Assembly (NCBI GenBank): GCA_000720375.1
Contig: JOAA01000043.1
Span: forward strand, 5,442-69,441
Direction of reading: 5' to 3'
Length of the DNA stretch: 64,000 nt
Source: Rhodococcus rhodnii
GTDB taxonomy: Bacteria > Actinomycetota > Actinomycetes > Mycobacteriales > Pseudonocardiaceae
Under the pieces are notes generated by a model. The model made no database searches. It was not told where the DNA came from and was given only the letters and a program-made list of their open reading frames with translations. The position numbers and the translations under genes were made by a program. Each line of letters starts with the position of its first letter. Position 1 is the stretch's first letter. Below are positions 25,457-34,035 of this stretch, piece by piece.

Positions 25457-27826
25457 GTGCAGAACAACACGAAAAATATAAGCAAGGTCGATCCGGGCAT
25501 TAAGCCACTCGATATCAGACCGGCATGGAAAAGCCAGCCGCCCGAGATCAGCGTCATCATTCCGGCCCGCACCAAAACCGACAATCTCGCCACCGTGTTT
25601 CGGCAACTTTCCGAAGAGCATTCTGGACCGTCGATGGAAATCCTTCTCGTCGATGACAGCGACGACGGCGCCGGAGATGTCGTGCTTTCCCTGGCCGCGC
25701 TGTCCCCCGTCCCGATGCGGCTGATCCATCGCGGGCCAGGCGAGCGGCACGGTGGGTTCGGTGGCGCGGTGCTCGCCGGTCTGGCGCAGGCGCGCGGCAT
25801 GTGGGCCGTGGTGATGGATGGCGACCTGCGGCACCCGCCGGTACTCGCGCCCCGGCTGGCCGAGATCGGCCGATCACGGGACGTGGACGTGGTGATAGCC
25901 ACGTCGCGGCACCTGGTGTCCATTCTGCCCACTGCTATCGCCAAGGCCACCTTCCCGCGCCGGCTCGGCCAGCCGAGCGACCCGCTGAGCGGCTTCTTCG
26001 CCGTCCGCCGCGCCGCGCTCGACCTCGACCGGTTGCGGCCGGCCGGGTTCAAGATCCTGATGGAGATCCTGGTCCGGCACCCGGGTCTACGCACAGTAGA
26101 GGTCCCATTCCCCACGCAGCCGCGGCAGGCCGGGCGCCGCAAGACCTCGCTGCGCGAAGGCATGACGTTCGTACGGCACCTGGTCCGACTGCGAACGTCG
26201 CTGTCGAACCGCCACGCGATCTCATCCCCGAAGAGATGGCTGGTGCATGCCGGGGCATTCGGGCTGGTCGGACTGTCCGGGCTACTGGTCAACACGGCCC
26301 TGCTGTGGTTGCTGCACGACCACCTGCTGGACCTGCACTACCTGCTGGCCGCCGCACTGGCCACCGAGGCGTCCACAACCTGGCTGTTCGTGCTCACCGA
26401 GACGCTCGTCTACCGACGTGTGAAACCAGGCACGACAGCCTCCCGGGCAGTCCGGTTCTTCCTGCTCAACCATGCGTTGCTGGCATTGCGGCTGCCGATA
26501 CTCGCACTGCTCGTGGACGGCCTCGGGCTGGGCGTGCTGCTGGCCAACGCGTTCACCCTCGGTCTGCTGTTCTTGGTGCGGCTTGTGGCGACCGACTCGG
26601 CGATCTACCGCAGAGCCCAACCGGTGGCCGGAGAATCCGCACGCGCGGCCATCCGGGTCGTCGTCGATGTCACGTCCTCCGCCAGTACCTCAACGGGTGT
26701 CACCCTGAAGCGCTCCTCCGACCTGGCACGGTACCTGCCATACCGCTACTGCGTTCCGAACGTGGCGACAATCGGCTCGCAAGTGCGGCTCGCGGAACTC
26801 GACTACTTCCGCGCGCAGTGGCTCGACAACGACACCGAGATCCAGATCAGAGTCGGCCCGGTCGGCAGCAGGCGCCCATTGCCGCGCGCTGTCATCACCC
26901 AGTTCACCTGCCCACCCGCGATCGAGTACGCCGAGCACCTCGGCCGGTTCGGCGCCAACTTCCAGATCTCGCTAGGCGAGAAGATCGAGGTGGTCGTCTC
27001 CCCCAGCCTCGCCCGGTCGCCGCACGTGGTCTACACGAACATCCTCGAGGCGCTGCTGCGGTTCGTCGCGGTGTCGCGCGGCGCGATGCTGCTGCACTCG
27101 GCATGCGTGGAACTCGACGGTGTCGGCGTGCTGATCTCCGCCAGAACCGACACCGGCAAGACCGGCACCGTGCTCCGGCTGGTCCGGGAGCACAGCGCGA
27201 AGTTCCTCTCCGACGACATGATCGTGCTGTACGGTGACGGCCGGGTCGATTGCTTCCCCAAGCCGCTGACGATCAGCCACCACACCGTGCGCGCGGTGCG
27301 GTACGACGAACTGACCCGCCGAGAGTGGCGGCGATTGTGGCTGCAGAGCCTGCTGCACTCACGGCAAGGCCGCCAGCTCGGGCTGAGCCTCAGCCACCTC
27401 AACGTGCCGATCATGGGCACGAACGCGCTCACCCAGCGGATCGTTCCGCCGCCGAAGTACGCGATGGACCGGCTGATGCCCTGCCAGATCGTGCCGGAGA
27501 CCAAGCTGGCCGAGCTGTTCGTGATCGAGCGGGGAGCGCACGCCGTCGGTGACATGTCACCGCGCGACGCGATGAGCGCGCTGCTCACCAACACCGAGGA
27601 CGCCTACCAGTTCCCGCCGTTCCACCAGCTGGCACCGTCCATTGTGATCGGTGAGGACGACCACTTGGCGCTGCGGGAGAAGGAACGCGAGATCCTGGCC
27701 ACCGCTCTGCGCCGGATCAGGGCACGGTCGCTGGCCACACCCGACTTCAGCTGGGCGGACGAGATCCCCAGGCTGCTGGTCCCGCGCCCGACCGACGACT
27801 GGCTCTCGCCCCGCCGGTATGCGTGA
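25457..27826 (+). CDS. Fusion of GT2 glycosyltransferase, GtrA membrane domain and HPr-kinase-like P-loop domain
   Basis: A 789-residue protein. Residues ~30-230 are a DPM1-like GT2 domain: PEISVIIPARTKTDNL, LLVDDSDDG and the DxD-type VMDGDLRHPP, then LSGFFAVRRAAL. Residues ~255-390 are a GtrA-type domain with four membrane segments (LVHAGAFGLVGLSGLLVNTA onward). Residues ~420-789 look like an HPr-kinase/PEP-carboxykinase fold: LLHSACVELDGVGVLISART, P-loop TDTGKTG (about residue 567) and FLSDDMIVLYGDG. GT2-GtrA enzymes make and flip polyprenyl-phosphate sugars. The kinase-like module on the same chain is unusual. The GTG start at 25457 is supported by a duplicated start fragment near 49004. 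First gene of the envelope operon. Confidence 0.85.
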   Translation: MQNNTKNISKVDPGIKPLDIRPAWKSQPPEISVIIPARTKTDNLATVFRQLSEEHSGPSMEILLVDDSDDGAGDVVLSLAALSPVPMRLIHRGPGERHGGFGGAVLAGLAQARGMWAVVMDGDLRHPPVLAPRLAEIGRSRDVDVVIATSRHLVSILPTAIAKATFPRRLGQPSDPLSGFFAVRRAALDLDRLRPAGFKILMEILVRHPGLRTVEVPFPTQPRQAGRRKTSLREGMTFVRHLVRLRTSLSNRHAISSPKRWLVHAGAFGLVGLSGLLVNTALLWLLHDHLLDLHYLLAAALATEASTTWLFVLTETLVYRRVKPGTTASRAVRFFLLNHALLALRLPILALLVDGLGLGVLLANAFTLGLLFLVRLVATDSAIYRRAQPVAGESARAAIRVVVDVTSSASTSTGVTLKRSSDLARYLPYRYCVPNVATIGSQVRLAELDYFRAQWLDNDTEIQIRVGPVGSRRPLPRAVITQFTCPPAIEYAEHLGRFGANFQISLGEKIEVVVSPSLARSPHVVYTNILEALLRFVAVSRGAMLLHSACVELDGVGVLISARTDTGKTGTVLRLVREHSAKFLSDDMIVLYGDGRVDCFPKPLTISHHTVRAVRYDELTRREWRRLWLQSLLHSRQGRQLGLSLSHLNVPIMGTNALTQRIVPPPKYAMDRLMPCQIVPETKLAELFVIERGAHAVGDMSPRDAMSALLTNTEDAYQFPPFHQLAPSIVIGEDDHLALREKEREILATALRRIRARSLATPDFSWADEIPRLLVPRPTDDWLSPRRYA

Positions 27827-29400
27827 TGGGTGTACCGGCGACGCCGGACACGGCGGCCAGTGCCGCCGCGGGTCCGCGGTATCAATGGCCGACGCGAGCG
27901 CACTCGCGCGGTGGCACGGTGCCGGCAATGGTGCTCATCATGGGAGCCGGTGGCTTCCTACGCGTGTGGGCACTGGGCGAAGTCGGCTTCAACAGCGACG
28001 AGGCCGTCTACGCCGGGCAGGCCGCCGCGCTGGCCGGTGATCCCACGCTGACCGGGCTGTTCCCAGTCTTCCGAGCGCATCCGTTGCTGTTCCAGGCAAT
28101 GCTGTCGCTCGGGTTCTCCGTCTGGGTGAGCGACACCGGTGCCCGGCTGCTGTCCGCCACCTTCGGACTGTCCACAGTGGTCGCCGTGTACCTGCTCGGC
28201 AAGCTGCTGTACGGCCGGAAGACCGGTCTGGCAGCGGCGTTCTTCCTGGCAGTCATGCCCTACCACGTGGTGGTCACCCGCCAGGTACTACTCGACGGGC
28301 CCGAGACATTCTTCGCGGTGGTCGTCGTGTACTGCACAGCACGGTTCTACGCCGAGCGGACCCCGCGATGGCTCTATTCCGCTGCCGCCGTCATGGGGCT
28401 CACCCTGCTGACCAAGGAGAGCGCCGCCATCCTGGTGCTCGCGCTGCTCGTGTTCTTCGTGCTCCACCAGGAGTTGCGCATCCGGCCTCGCGACCTGCTG
28501 GTCGCGCTCGTCATCCTGGCCGCGGTCGTCGTCGCGTACCCGCTGTCGCTCAGCTTGTCCGGCCGGACCAGTACCGGGCAGAACTACTTGGTGTGGCAGC
28601 TGTTCCGGCCCGCCAACCATGGGATCTCGTTCTACGGCGAGACCGTGTCCCCGGCGGTCGGACCAGCCGTGATCGTGCTCGCGGCCGGCGGCCTCTGGCT
28701 GCTGCGCAGGCAAAGCACCTGGCGTGAATGGCTGTTGGTCTGCTGGATGGTCGTACCACTCGTGTTCTTCCATCTGTGGCCGGTGAAGGGATACCAGTAC
28801 CTCTTGCCAATCGTTCCCGTCTTGGCAGTGCTGGCGGCGCGAGCAGTGGTCCATGTGGCTGTGCCCTGGCTGTCGGACCGCCGTCCAGCGGCGGCCCGCT
28901 GGGCCCGGGCTACCGTCGTCCTCGCTGTCGGCGCAAGCCTGGCGGTGCCGGCTTGGCTGGCCGTGAACCCGGCACCGAGCACCACGTTCCTGGCCGGTTC
29001 CGGCGGTGTGCCAGCAGGCAGGGAGGCGGGCAGGTGGATCGAGGCCAACCTGCCCCAGGGCAGCCGGTTGATGACGGTCGGCCCGTCGATGGCGAACCTG
29101 GTGCGATTCTACGGGCATCGTACGGCCTTCGCGTTGTCTGTGAGCCCTAACCCGTTGTCCCGCAATCCGTCCTACGAGCCGATCGACAACCCGGACCGGG
29201 AACTGCGCAATGGCGACCTGCAGTACGTGGTGTGGGACGCGTTCTCGGCCACCCGGGCGCCGTTCTTCGGCGATCGGTTGATGCGCTATGTGCACAAGTA
29301 CAACGGTGTGGCCGTCCACACCGAAACGGTCGAAGTGGCCGGGGCCGACGGCCGGACCACACCGAAACCCGTGATCATCATCTATGAGGTGCGACCATGA
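27823..29400 (+). CDS. Membrane GT-C glycosyltransferase, ArnT/PMT type (GT39/83-like)
   Basis: A 525-residue integral membrane protein with about 11-12 membrane segments. The first periplasmic loop has the catalytic-type motif FNSDEAVYAGQAAAL with its acidic pair, as in PMT/ArnT enzymes that use polyprenyl-phosphate sugars as donors. RQVLLDGPETFFAV matches the second acidic loop. A soluble C-terminal region (after about residue 390) follows. The start overlaps the stop of the GT2 fusion (GTGA), so the donor-making and donor-using enzymes are translated together. The acceptor is unknown. Confidence 0.88.
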   Translation: MMGVPATPDTAASAAAGPRYQWPTRAHSRGGTVPAMVLIMGAGGFLRVWALGEVGFNSDEAVYAGQAAALAGDPTLTGLFPVFRAHPLLFQAMLSLGFSVWVSDTGARLLSATFGLSTVVAVYLLGKLLYGRKTGLAAAFFLAVMPYHVVVTRQVLLDGPETFFAVVVVYCTARFYAERTPRWLYSAAAVMGLTLLTKESAAILVLALLVFFVLHQELRIRPRDLLVALVILAAVVVAYPLSLSLSGRTSTGQNYLVWQLFRPANHGISFYGETVSPAVGPAVIVLAAGGLWLLRRQSTWREWLLVCWMVVPLVFFHLWPVKGYQYLLPIVPVLAVLAARAVVHVAVPWLSDRRPAAARWARATVVLAVGASLAVPAWLAVNPAPSTTFLAGSGGVPAGREAGRWIEANLPQGSRLMTVGPSMANLVRFYGHRTAFALSVSPNPLSRNPSYEPIDNPDRELRNGDLQYVVWDAFSATRAPFFGDRLMRYVHKYNGVAVHTETVEVAGADGRTTPKPVIIIYEVRP

Positions 29401-30755
29401 TCAGGCGCTTGACAAACGTACTGACGGTGCTCGTCATCCTGGCCACGGTGGCCGGGCCGGCCACTGCCGAGCCGGCGCGCGCCACCAGCACGCCGATCAA
29501 GCACTTCGTCGTGCTCATGCAGTCCGGCCACTCCTTCGACAACTACTTCGGCACCTACCCCGGCGCGGACGGCATTCCCGCCGGCACGTGTATGCGATTG
29601 AGCAAGGACAAACCCAGCACGGACGGCTGCGTCCATCCGTTCCGGCTGGGCGCCGAGTCGCCGGACCACCTTGATCACGGCCCGGCCACTCAGCGCGCCC
29701 AGTACGCGGAGGGCAGGATGGACGGTTTCGTCTCGGCATATCAGGAAAGGGGCCTCGACGGCGCCAAGGCGATGGGCTACTACGACGCGAATGACCTGCC
29801 CTACTACTGGAACGTCGCCCAGAAGTACACGCTCTTCGACCGGTTCTTCAGCTCCGCGAGCACCGGCAGCCGCCGCAACCGTTTCTACTGGGTCGCCGGC
29901 GTGCCTACACCGAGCAGCAGCGAACGCCTACCGTCAGGCGGTTACGGCGACATCCCGACGATCTTCGACCGGCTCGAACAGGTCGGTGTGCCGTGGAAGT
30001 TCTACGTGGAGAACTACGATCCGAAGATCACCTTCCGCGCCCCCGGCAGCGGGCCGAAGGCGGGACAGCCGGCCAGGGTGCCACTGCTGAACTACGCCCG
30101 GTTCCTCGACGATCCCAAGCTGTCCGGCAAGATCGTCGACCTGACCCGGTACTACACGGACCTGCGTGACGGCACGCTGCCCGCGGTGGCCTACGTCGCG
30201 TCGTCGGGGTCGAGTGAGAACCCGCCGAGCCGAGTGCGGGCCGGACAGGCCCTCGTCCGCAAGATGACCGCGAGGCTGGCGAAGAGCCGCTACTGGTCGA
30301 GTTCGGCGTTCATGTGGACCTACGACAGCTGGGGCGGCTGGTACGACCACGTCCCACCGCCCAAAGTGGACAACGACGGCCTTGGCTTCCGGGTGCCCGC
30401 CCTGCTGGTCAGCGCCTACTCCCGGCGTGGGCACATCGAGCACACGCAACTCGATCACACCGCGGTGCTCAAGTTCATCGAGGACAACTGGCGTGTGGCA
30501 CCGCTGGGCGAACGGGACGCCCGCTCGGCGGGGATCGACGGGGCGTTCGACTTCGCCTCGCCGCCAAGGCCGCCAGAGCTGCTCGGCACCGATCGCTCCA
30601 CCGCACCGCCGGCGCCCGCCCCGGCGACGGTTGTCTACCTCAGCTACGGCGGCGCGGTGGTGCTCGCACTGCTGAGTTGCTTCTGCGTCGCGCCCATTGG
30701 CCGATGGCTTACCCGCAGGCGGCACTCTGCTGCTGGGAAGGGTGTCCAACGTTGA
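29397..30755 (+). CDS. Phosphoesterase-family (phospholipase C / acid phosphatase-like) protein lacking key metal-site residues
   Basis: A 452-residue protein with an N-terminal signal peptide and a C-terminal membrane anchor (about residues 412-440, VVYLSYGGAVVLALLSC). The body matches the PF04185 family: HFVVLMQSGHSFDNYFGTYP, ARFLDDPK and TYDSWGGWYDHVPPP. The usual family motif is QENxSFD; here Glu-Asn is replaced by Ser-Gly. The usual TYDDWGG is TYDSWGG. These positions bind metal in studied members, so the protein may be inactive or bind rather than cleave. Start overlaps the previous stop (ATGA). Its stop codon lies in the end of the adjacent TnpB element, so the C-terminus may have been changed by the insertion. 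Confidence 0.85.
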   Translation: MIRRLTNVLTVLVILATVAGPATAEPARATSTPIKHFVVLMQSGHSFDNYFGTYPGADGIPAGTCMRLSKDKPSTDGCVHPFRLGAESPDHLDHGPATQRAQYAEGRMDGFVSAYQERGLDGAKAMGYYDANDLPYYWNVAQKYTLFDRFFSSASTGSRRNRFYWVAGVPTPSSSERLPSGGYGDIPTIFDRLEQVGVPWKFYVENYDPKITFRAPGSGPKAGQPARVPLLNYARFLDDPKLSGKIVDLTRYYTDLRDGTLPAVAYVASSGSSENPPSRVRAGQALVRKMTARLAKSRYWSSSAFMWTYDSWGGWYDHVPPPKVDNDGLGFRVPALLVSAYSRRGHIEHTQLDHTAVLKFIEDNWRVAPLGERDARSAGIDGAFDFASPPRPPELLGTDRSTAPPAPAPATVVYLSYGGAVVLALLSCFCVAPIGRWLTRRRHSAAGKGVQR

Positions 30756-31838
30756 CTTCCTCCCCACGCCTAAAGGCGGGGGATTCCAACCCTCGCGGGT
30801 CGGGTTTCCTGCTTCACGGGCGACTGCCTCACCGACTGTTGCCGGGTTGGTCTTACACCGCCTCCACAGGCAGCAACCGCCAGCCCGGCGGCCAGGATGG
30901 TGCGTGCCGCGTTCACATCACGGTCATGGACTGCCCCGCACCTGGGGCAGGTCCACTCCTGGACGCCCAACGGCAGACTGTCGAGCAGCAGCCCGCAGTC
31001 CGAGCAGGTCTTGCTGGACGGAAACCACTGGTCGATCGCGATCACGGTCCGGCCGTACCAGTCCGCCTTGTACTCCAGCATGGAACGGAACTCCGACCAG
31101 GAGGCATCGGAGATAGCGCGTGCCAGGCTGTGCTTGCGCAGTATGCCGGACACGTTCAAATCCTCGATCACGATCGTTTGGTTCTCACGAACGAGCCGAG
31201 TGGTCAGCTTGTGCAGGTGATCCCGCCCGCGGTCGGTGATACGGGCGTGGATGCGGGCGACTTTGCGGCGTGCCTTGCCGCGGTTGGCCGACCCTGCGGT
31301 CTTCTTCGCCAGGCGCCGTTGCGCTCTGGCCAGCCGGGCGCGCTCGCGCTGCTCGTGTTTCGGGTTGGTGATCTTCCCCTGGGAGTCGGTGAGCCCGTCG
31401 ATGGGACGGGACAGGGTGAGCAGCGATGTGATGCCGGTGTCCACGCCGACCGCAGTATCAGTAGTGGCGTGGTGGTCAACGCCGGTCTGGACAAGGATCG
31501 ACACGAACCAGCGGCCCGCCGTATCGCGCGACACCGTGACCGTCGACGGCTCCGCCCCCTCTGGCAGCGGACGGGACCACACAATCGCCAAAGGTTCGGT
31601 CATCTTCGCCAGCGTCAGGTGACCATCGCGCCAGCGGAACGCCGAACGGGTGTACTCCGCCGAAGCGCGGGACTTCTTGCGGGACTTGAACCTGGGGTAC
31701 CGGGCTCGCTTGTCGAAGAAGTTTACGAACGCTGCCTGGAGATGCCGCAGGCACTGTTGCAGCGGCACCGAGGAGCCGATCATCGGGTCAGCCCTGAGAT
31801 CGGCTTCCTCCCCACGGCTAAAGCCGGGGGGCTCCGCC
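30752..31838 (-). mobile_element. IS200/IS605-type TnpB-only element, truncated, inside the envelope operon
   Basis: Both ends carry the family hairpin in the same orientation: TTCCTCCCCACGCCTAAAGG at 30757 and TTCCTCCCCACGGCTAAAGC at 31804. Between them is a tnpB gene without its N-terminal ~75 codons. The high-coordinate hairpin is therefore best read as the right end of a second, mostly deleted copy. No TnpA (Y1 transposase) gene is present, so it cannot move by itself. It fills exactly the gap between two genes of the operon. Confidence 0.8.
30770..31783 (-). CDS. tnpB: TnpB-type RNA-guided nuclease, N-terminally truncated
   Basis: A 337-residue frame with the RuvC residues intact: Asp in AVGVDTGITSLLTLS, Glu in IVIEDLNVSGIL and Asp in DRDVNAARTILAAG. 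The zinc ribbon (CSDCG and CPRCG) is also intact. Full-length relatives have about 75 more residues before the RHLQAAFVNFFDKRARYPRF segment, which is near the start here. No upstream frame supplies them, because the neighbouring element end begins at once. TnpB uses an RNA from the element's 3' end to cut donor joints. Without the N-terminal lobe this copy is unlikely to be active. Confidence 0.85.
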   Translation of the reverse strand: MIGSSVPLQQCLRHLQAAFVNFFDKRARYPRFKSRKKSRASAEYTRSAFRWRDGHLTLAKMTEPLAIVWSRPLPEGAEPSTVTVSRDTAGRWFVSILVQTGVDHHATTDTAVGVDTGITSLLTLSRPIDGLTDSQGKITNPKHEQRERARLARAQRRLAKKTAGSANRGKARRKVARIHARITDRGRDHLHKLTTRLVRENQTIVIEDLNVSGILRKHSLARAISDASWSEFRSMLEYKADWYGRTVIAIDQWFPSSKTCSDCGLLLDSLPLGVQEWTCPRCGAVHDRDVNAARTILAAGLAVAACGGGVRPTRQQSVRQSPVKQETRPARVGIPRL

Positions 31839-31851
31839 GAATGGAGATACG

Positions 31852-32856
31852 ATGATGGTCAGATCGATCGGTGCCATCATGCTTGCGACCGTCCTCATGG
31901 TCGGCTTCCCATCGACAGTCCTGGCGGACCCATCGCCGTCATGGAACATCCTCGAAGTGGTCACCGTGCCGCCGTTGCCGTCCGCAAAGTTCACATTGGA
32001 CGGTAAACCGCTCACGACCGACGACAAAGGTGCGGCGCGCGCGACCGTGCGGCGCAGCCGGGAAAAGCACCAACTGCGATTGCTCACGCCGCACCTGGAC
32101 ATACCCGACGGATCCGCCGACTTCGTCCGGTGGGCCGGGCGTGGTAACACCGACCAGGCATTCACCCCGTCCCTGGATTCCCTCGTGATCGGGCGCAAAA
32201 CCCGGATCCAGGCCATGTTCCAGACCACCCGAACCGTTCGCTACGGCTTCGTCGACCAGGCTCGCCGGCCGGTCGCACCAGACCGGATCACCTCGCTGAC
32301 CATCCGCAGTGACTCCGGTCAGCACCTGACCCTGGAGGGTGTCCGGCCGGTCCGGCTGACCGCGGTTCGGCCCGTGCTGGAAGCCGGTTCCGCTGTCGGC
32401 AAAGAGGTGACGTACTACCTGCAGAGTGTTGTGATCGACGGTACGAACGTCGTCAACGCCGGGGAACAACGCTTGATGCCCGACCGGACGGCTGCTGCCA
32501 AGTTCGTCGTACGGCTGCGATCCGCGCATTTCCAGATCCGTGACTGGTTGTTCGGCCGCCCGCTCATCACCGGAATCGAACTGACCTATCCGGACGGTCG
32601 CGCCGAGCGGTTCGCGGCGGGCGCTGACGGCAACCTGGCGCTGGACAACCTCGCCAGGGGTACCTACCAGGTCAGGGCGTCCGGCTCTGGCTACGCGCAA
32701 CTCCAGGAGGTCGCGTTGTCCCGCAGCCAGTACATCAGGCTCCCGGTAGTGACCTATGTGGACATGGCCACTCTGGCCGTCGCCACGTTGACGACGCTGA
32801 CCGTGCTCGTCTTGGTGGGCAGACGGCGGCGCAAGCGATCGGGGGCGGCCGCGTGA
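31852..32856 (+). CDS. Secreted, C-terminally anchored protein with beta-sandwich-like domain
   Basis: A 334-residue protein with a signal peptide (MLATVLMVGFPSTVLA) and a C-terminal membrane segment (MATLAVATLTTLTVLVLVG) followed by basic residues. The body is rich in beta pattern. Its last extracellular part (GNLALDNLARGTYQVRASGS) resembles carboxypeptidase-regulatory-like or PEGA-like repeats. No catalytic motif seen. Start ATG at 31852 follows GGAG. A second ATG lies one codon later. It continues the operon interrupted by the TnpB element and overlaps the next gene (GTGA). Confidence 0.75.
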   Translation: MMVRSIGAIMLATVLMVGFPSTVLADPSPSWNILEVVTVPPLPSAKFTLDGKPLTTDDKGAARATVRRSREKHQLRLLTPHLDIPDGSADFVRWAGRGNTDQAFTPSLDSLVIGRKTRIQAMFQTTRTVRYGFVDQARRPVAPDRITSLTIRSDSGQHLTLEGVRPVRLTAVRPVLEAGSAVGKEVTYYLQSVVIDGTNVVNAGEQRLMPDRTAAAKFVVRLRSAHFQIRDWLFGRPLITGIELTYPDGRAERFAAGADGNLALDNLARGTYQVRASGSGYAQLQEVALSRSQYIRLPVVTYVDMATLAVATLTTLTVLVLVGRRRRKRSGAAA

Positions 32857-33920
32857 TACGACTGTCCGCCCTGCTGGCCGTCCTGATCTCGGTTCTGCTA
32901 CCCCAGTCGGCAGCCGGCGGGAAGGCCCGCCCGCCAGTGCTGGCGTACTACTACATCTGGTACGACGAAAACTCGTGGAACCGGGCGAAGACGGACTATC
33001 CCCTTCTGGGCCGCTACTCCAGCGACGACGCCGACATCATGCGCAGGCACATCCTGGCGGCCAAGAGCGTCGGCATCACCGGGTTCGTCGTCAGCTGGAA
33101 GTCCACTCCCACGCTGGATCGCAGACTGGCGACACTGACGGGCGTTGCGCGGACGGAGGACTTCAAGCTCTCGATCATCTACCAGGGACTGGACTTCGAC
33201 CGCAACCCGCTGCCCACCGAGCGGGTGGCCACCGACCTGCTGCTGTTCGAAGAGCGCTACGCGGCCGACCCGGTGTTCGCCGTGTTCGGCAAGCCGCTCG
33301 TGATCTGGTCGGGGACTTGGAAGTTCTCCCTCGAGGGCATTACCCGCGCCGCCGGGCCGGTGCGGGACAGGCTGCTGGTCCTCGGGTCGGAAAAGAGTCT
33401 CGCGGGCTACGAGCGCATCGCGTCCGCAGTGGACGGTAACGCGTACTACTGGTCCTCCGTCGACCCTCGACGCGACAAGCGCGCAGCAGCCAAGCTCACT
33501 GCCATGAGCACAGCCGTGCACCGGCACAAAGGGCTGTGGATCGCACCGTTCGCACCAGGATTCGACGCACGGGTCATCGCCGGCAAGCGCGTGGTCGACC
33601 GGCGGGACGGCGAGACGCTGCGACGCCAGTACGCGGCCGCGATCAACTCGTCCCCGGACGCCCTCGGTCTGATCAGCTGGAACGAGTTCAGCGAGAACTC
33701 CCATATCGAACCCAGCATCGCCCATGGCGACCGCTACCTAGACGTCCTGCGAGACATCACACGCACACCCACGCCCACCCTCAACCCGCTGGCAGCAGAC
33801 TCCAGCAGCACAGACAATCCAGGCAGATCCCCGATCGGCCTGGCCGTGACGAGTGGCACCCTTCTACTCACCATCCTGCTCATCCTGCTGATCCGGCACC
33901 GACACCGACACCGATCCTGA
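32853..33920 (+). CDS. GH99-like secreted glycoside hydrolase with C-terminal anchor
   Basis: A 355-residue protein with a signal peptide and a last membrane segment (VTSGTLLLTILLILLI) ending in a His/Arg tail. The start of the mature part (VLAYYYIWYDENSW) and the late motif SWNEFSENSHIEPS match the GH99-like family. GH99 proper includes endo-alpha-mannosidases. The paired acidic residues of the late motif are kept. GTG start overlaps the previous stop. As the last gene of the operon, it may trim or remodel the mannose-like glycan made by the upstream enzymes (inference). Confidence 0.8.
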   Translation: MIRLSALLAVLISVLLPQSAAGGKARPPVLAYYYIWYDENSWNRAKTDYPLLGRYSSDDADIMRRHILAAKSVGITGFVVSWKSTPTLDRRLATLTGVARTEDFKLSIIYQGLDFDRNPLPTERVATDLLLFEERYAADPVFAVFGKPLVIWSGTWKFSLEGITRAAGPVRDRLLVLGSEKSLAGYERIASAVDGNAYYWSSVDPRRDKRAAAKLTAMSTAVHRHKGLWIAPFAPGFDARVIAGKRVVDRRDGETLRRQYAAAINSSPDALGLISWNEFSENSHIEPSIAHGDRYLDVLRDITRTPTPTLNPLAADSSSTDNPGRSPIGLAVTSGTLLLTILLILLIRHRHRHRS

Positions 33921-34035
33921 TGACTTCGGCGGCTCCGCAGAACCGTCTTCTGCCAGCAGGTCCGTTCTTGTTGTTCGGTGCCATGACGGCGATCGGCATT
34001 GTCCCCCAAGTTAGAGCGGTCTTGGGTCGATGTCG

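Noticed and set aside
25801..27237. 478-residue frame inside the GT2-GtrA-HPrK gene
   Set aside because: Arg/Pro/Ala-rich out-of-frame shadow.
30314..31855. 513-residue plus-strand frame across the TnpB element
   Set aside because: It runs from inside the phosphoesterase gene through antisense tnpB; no motif and no start signal.
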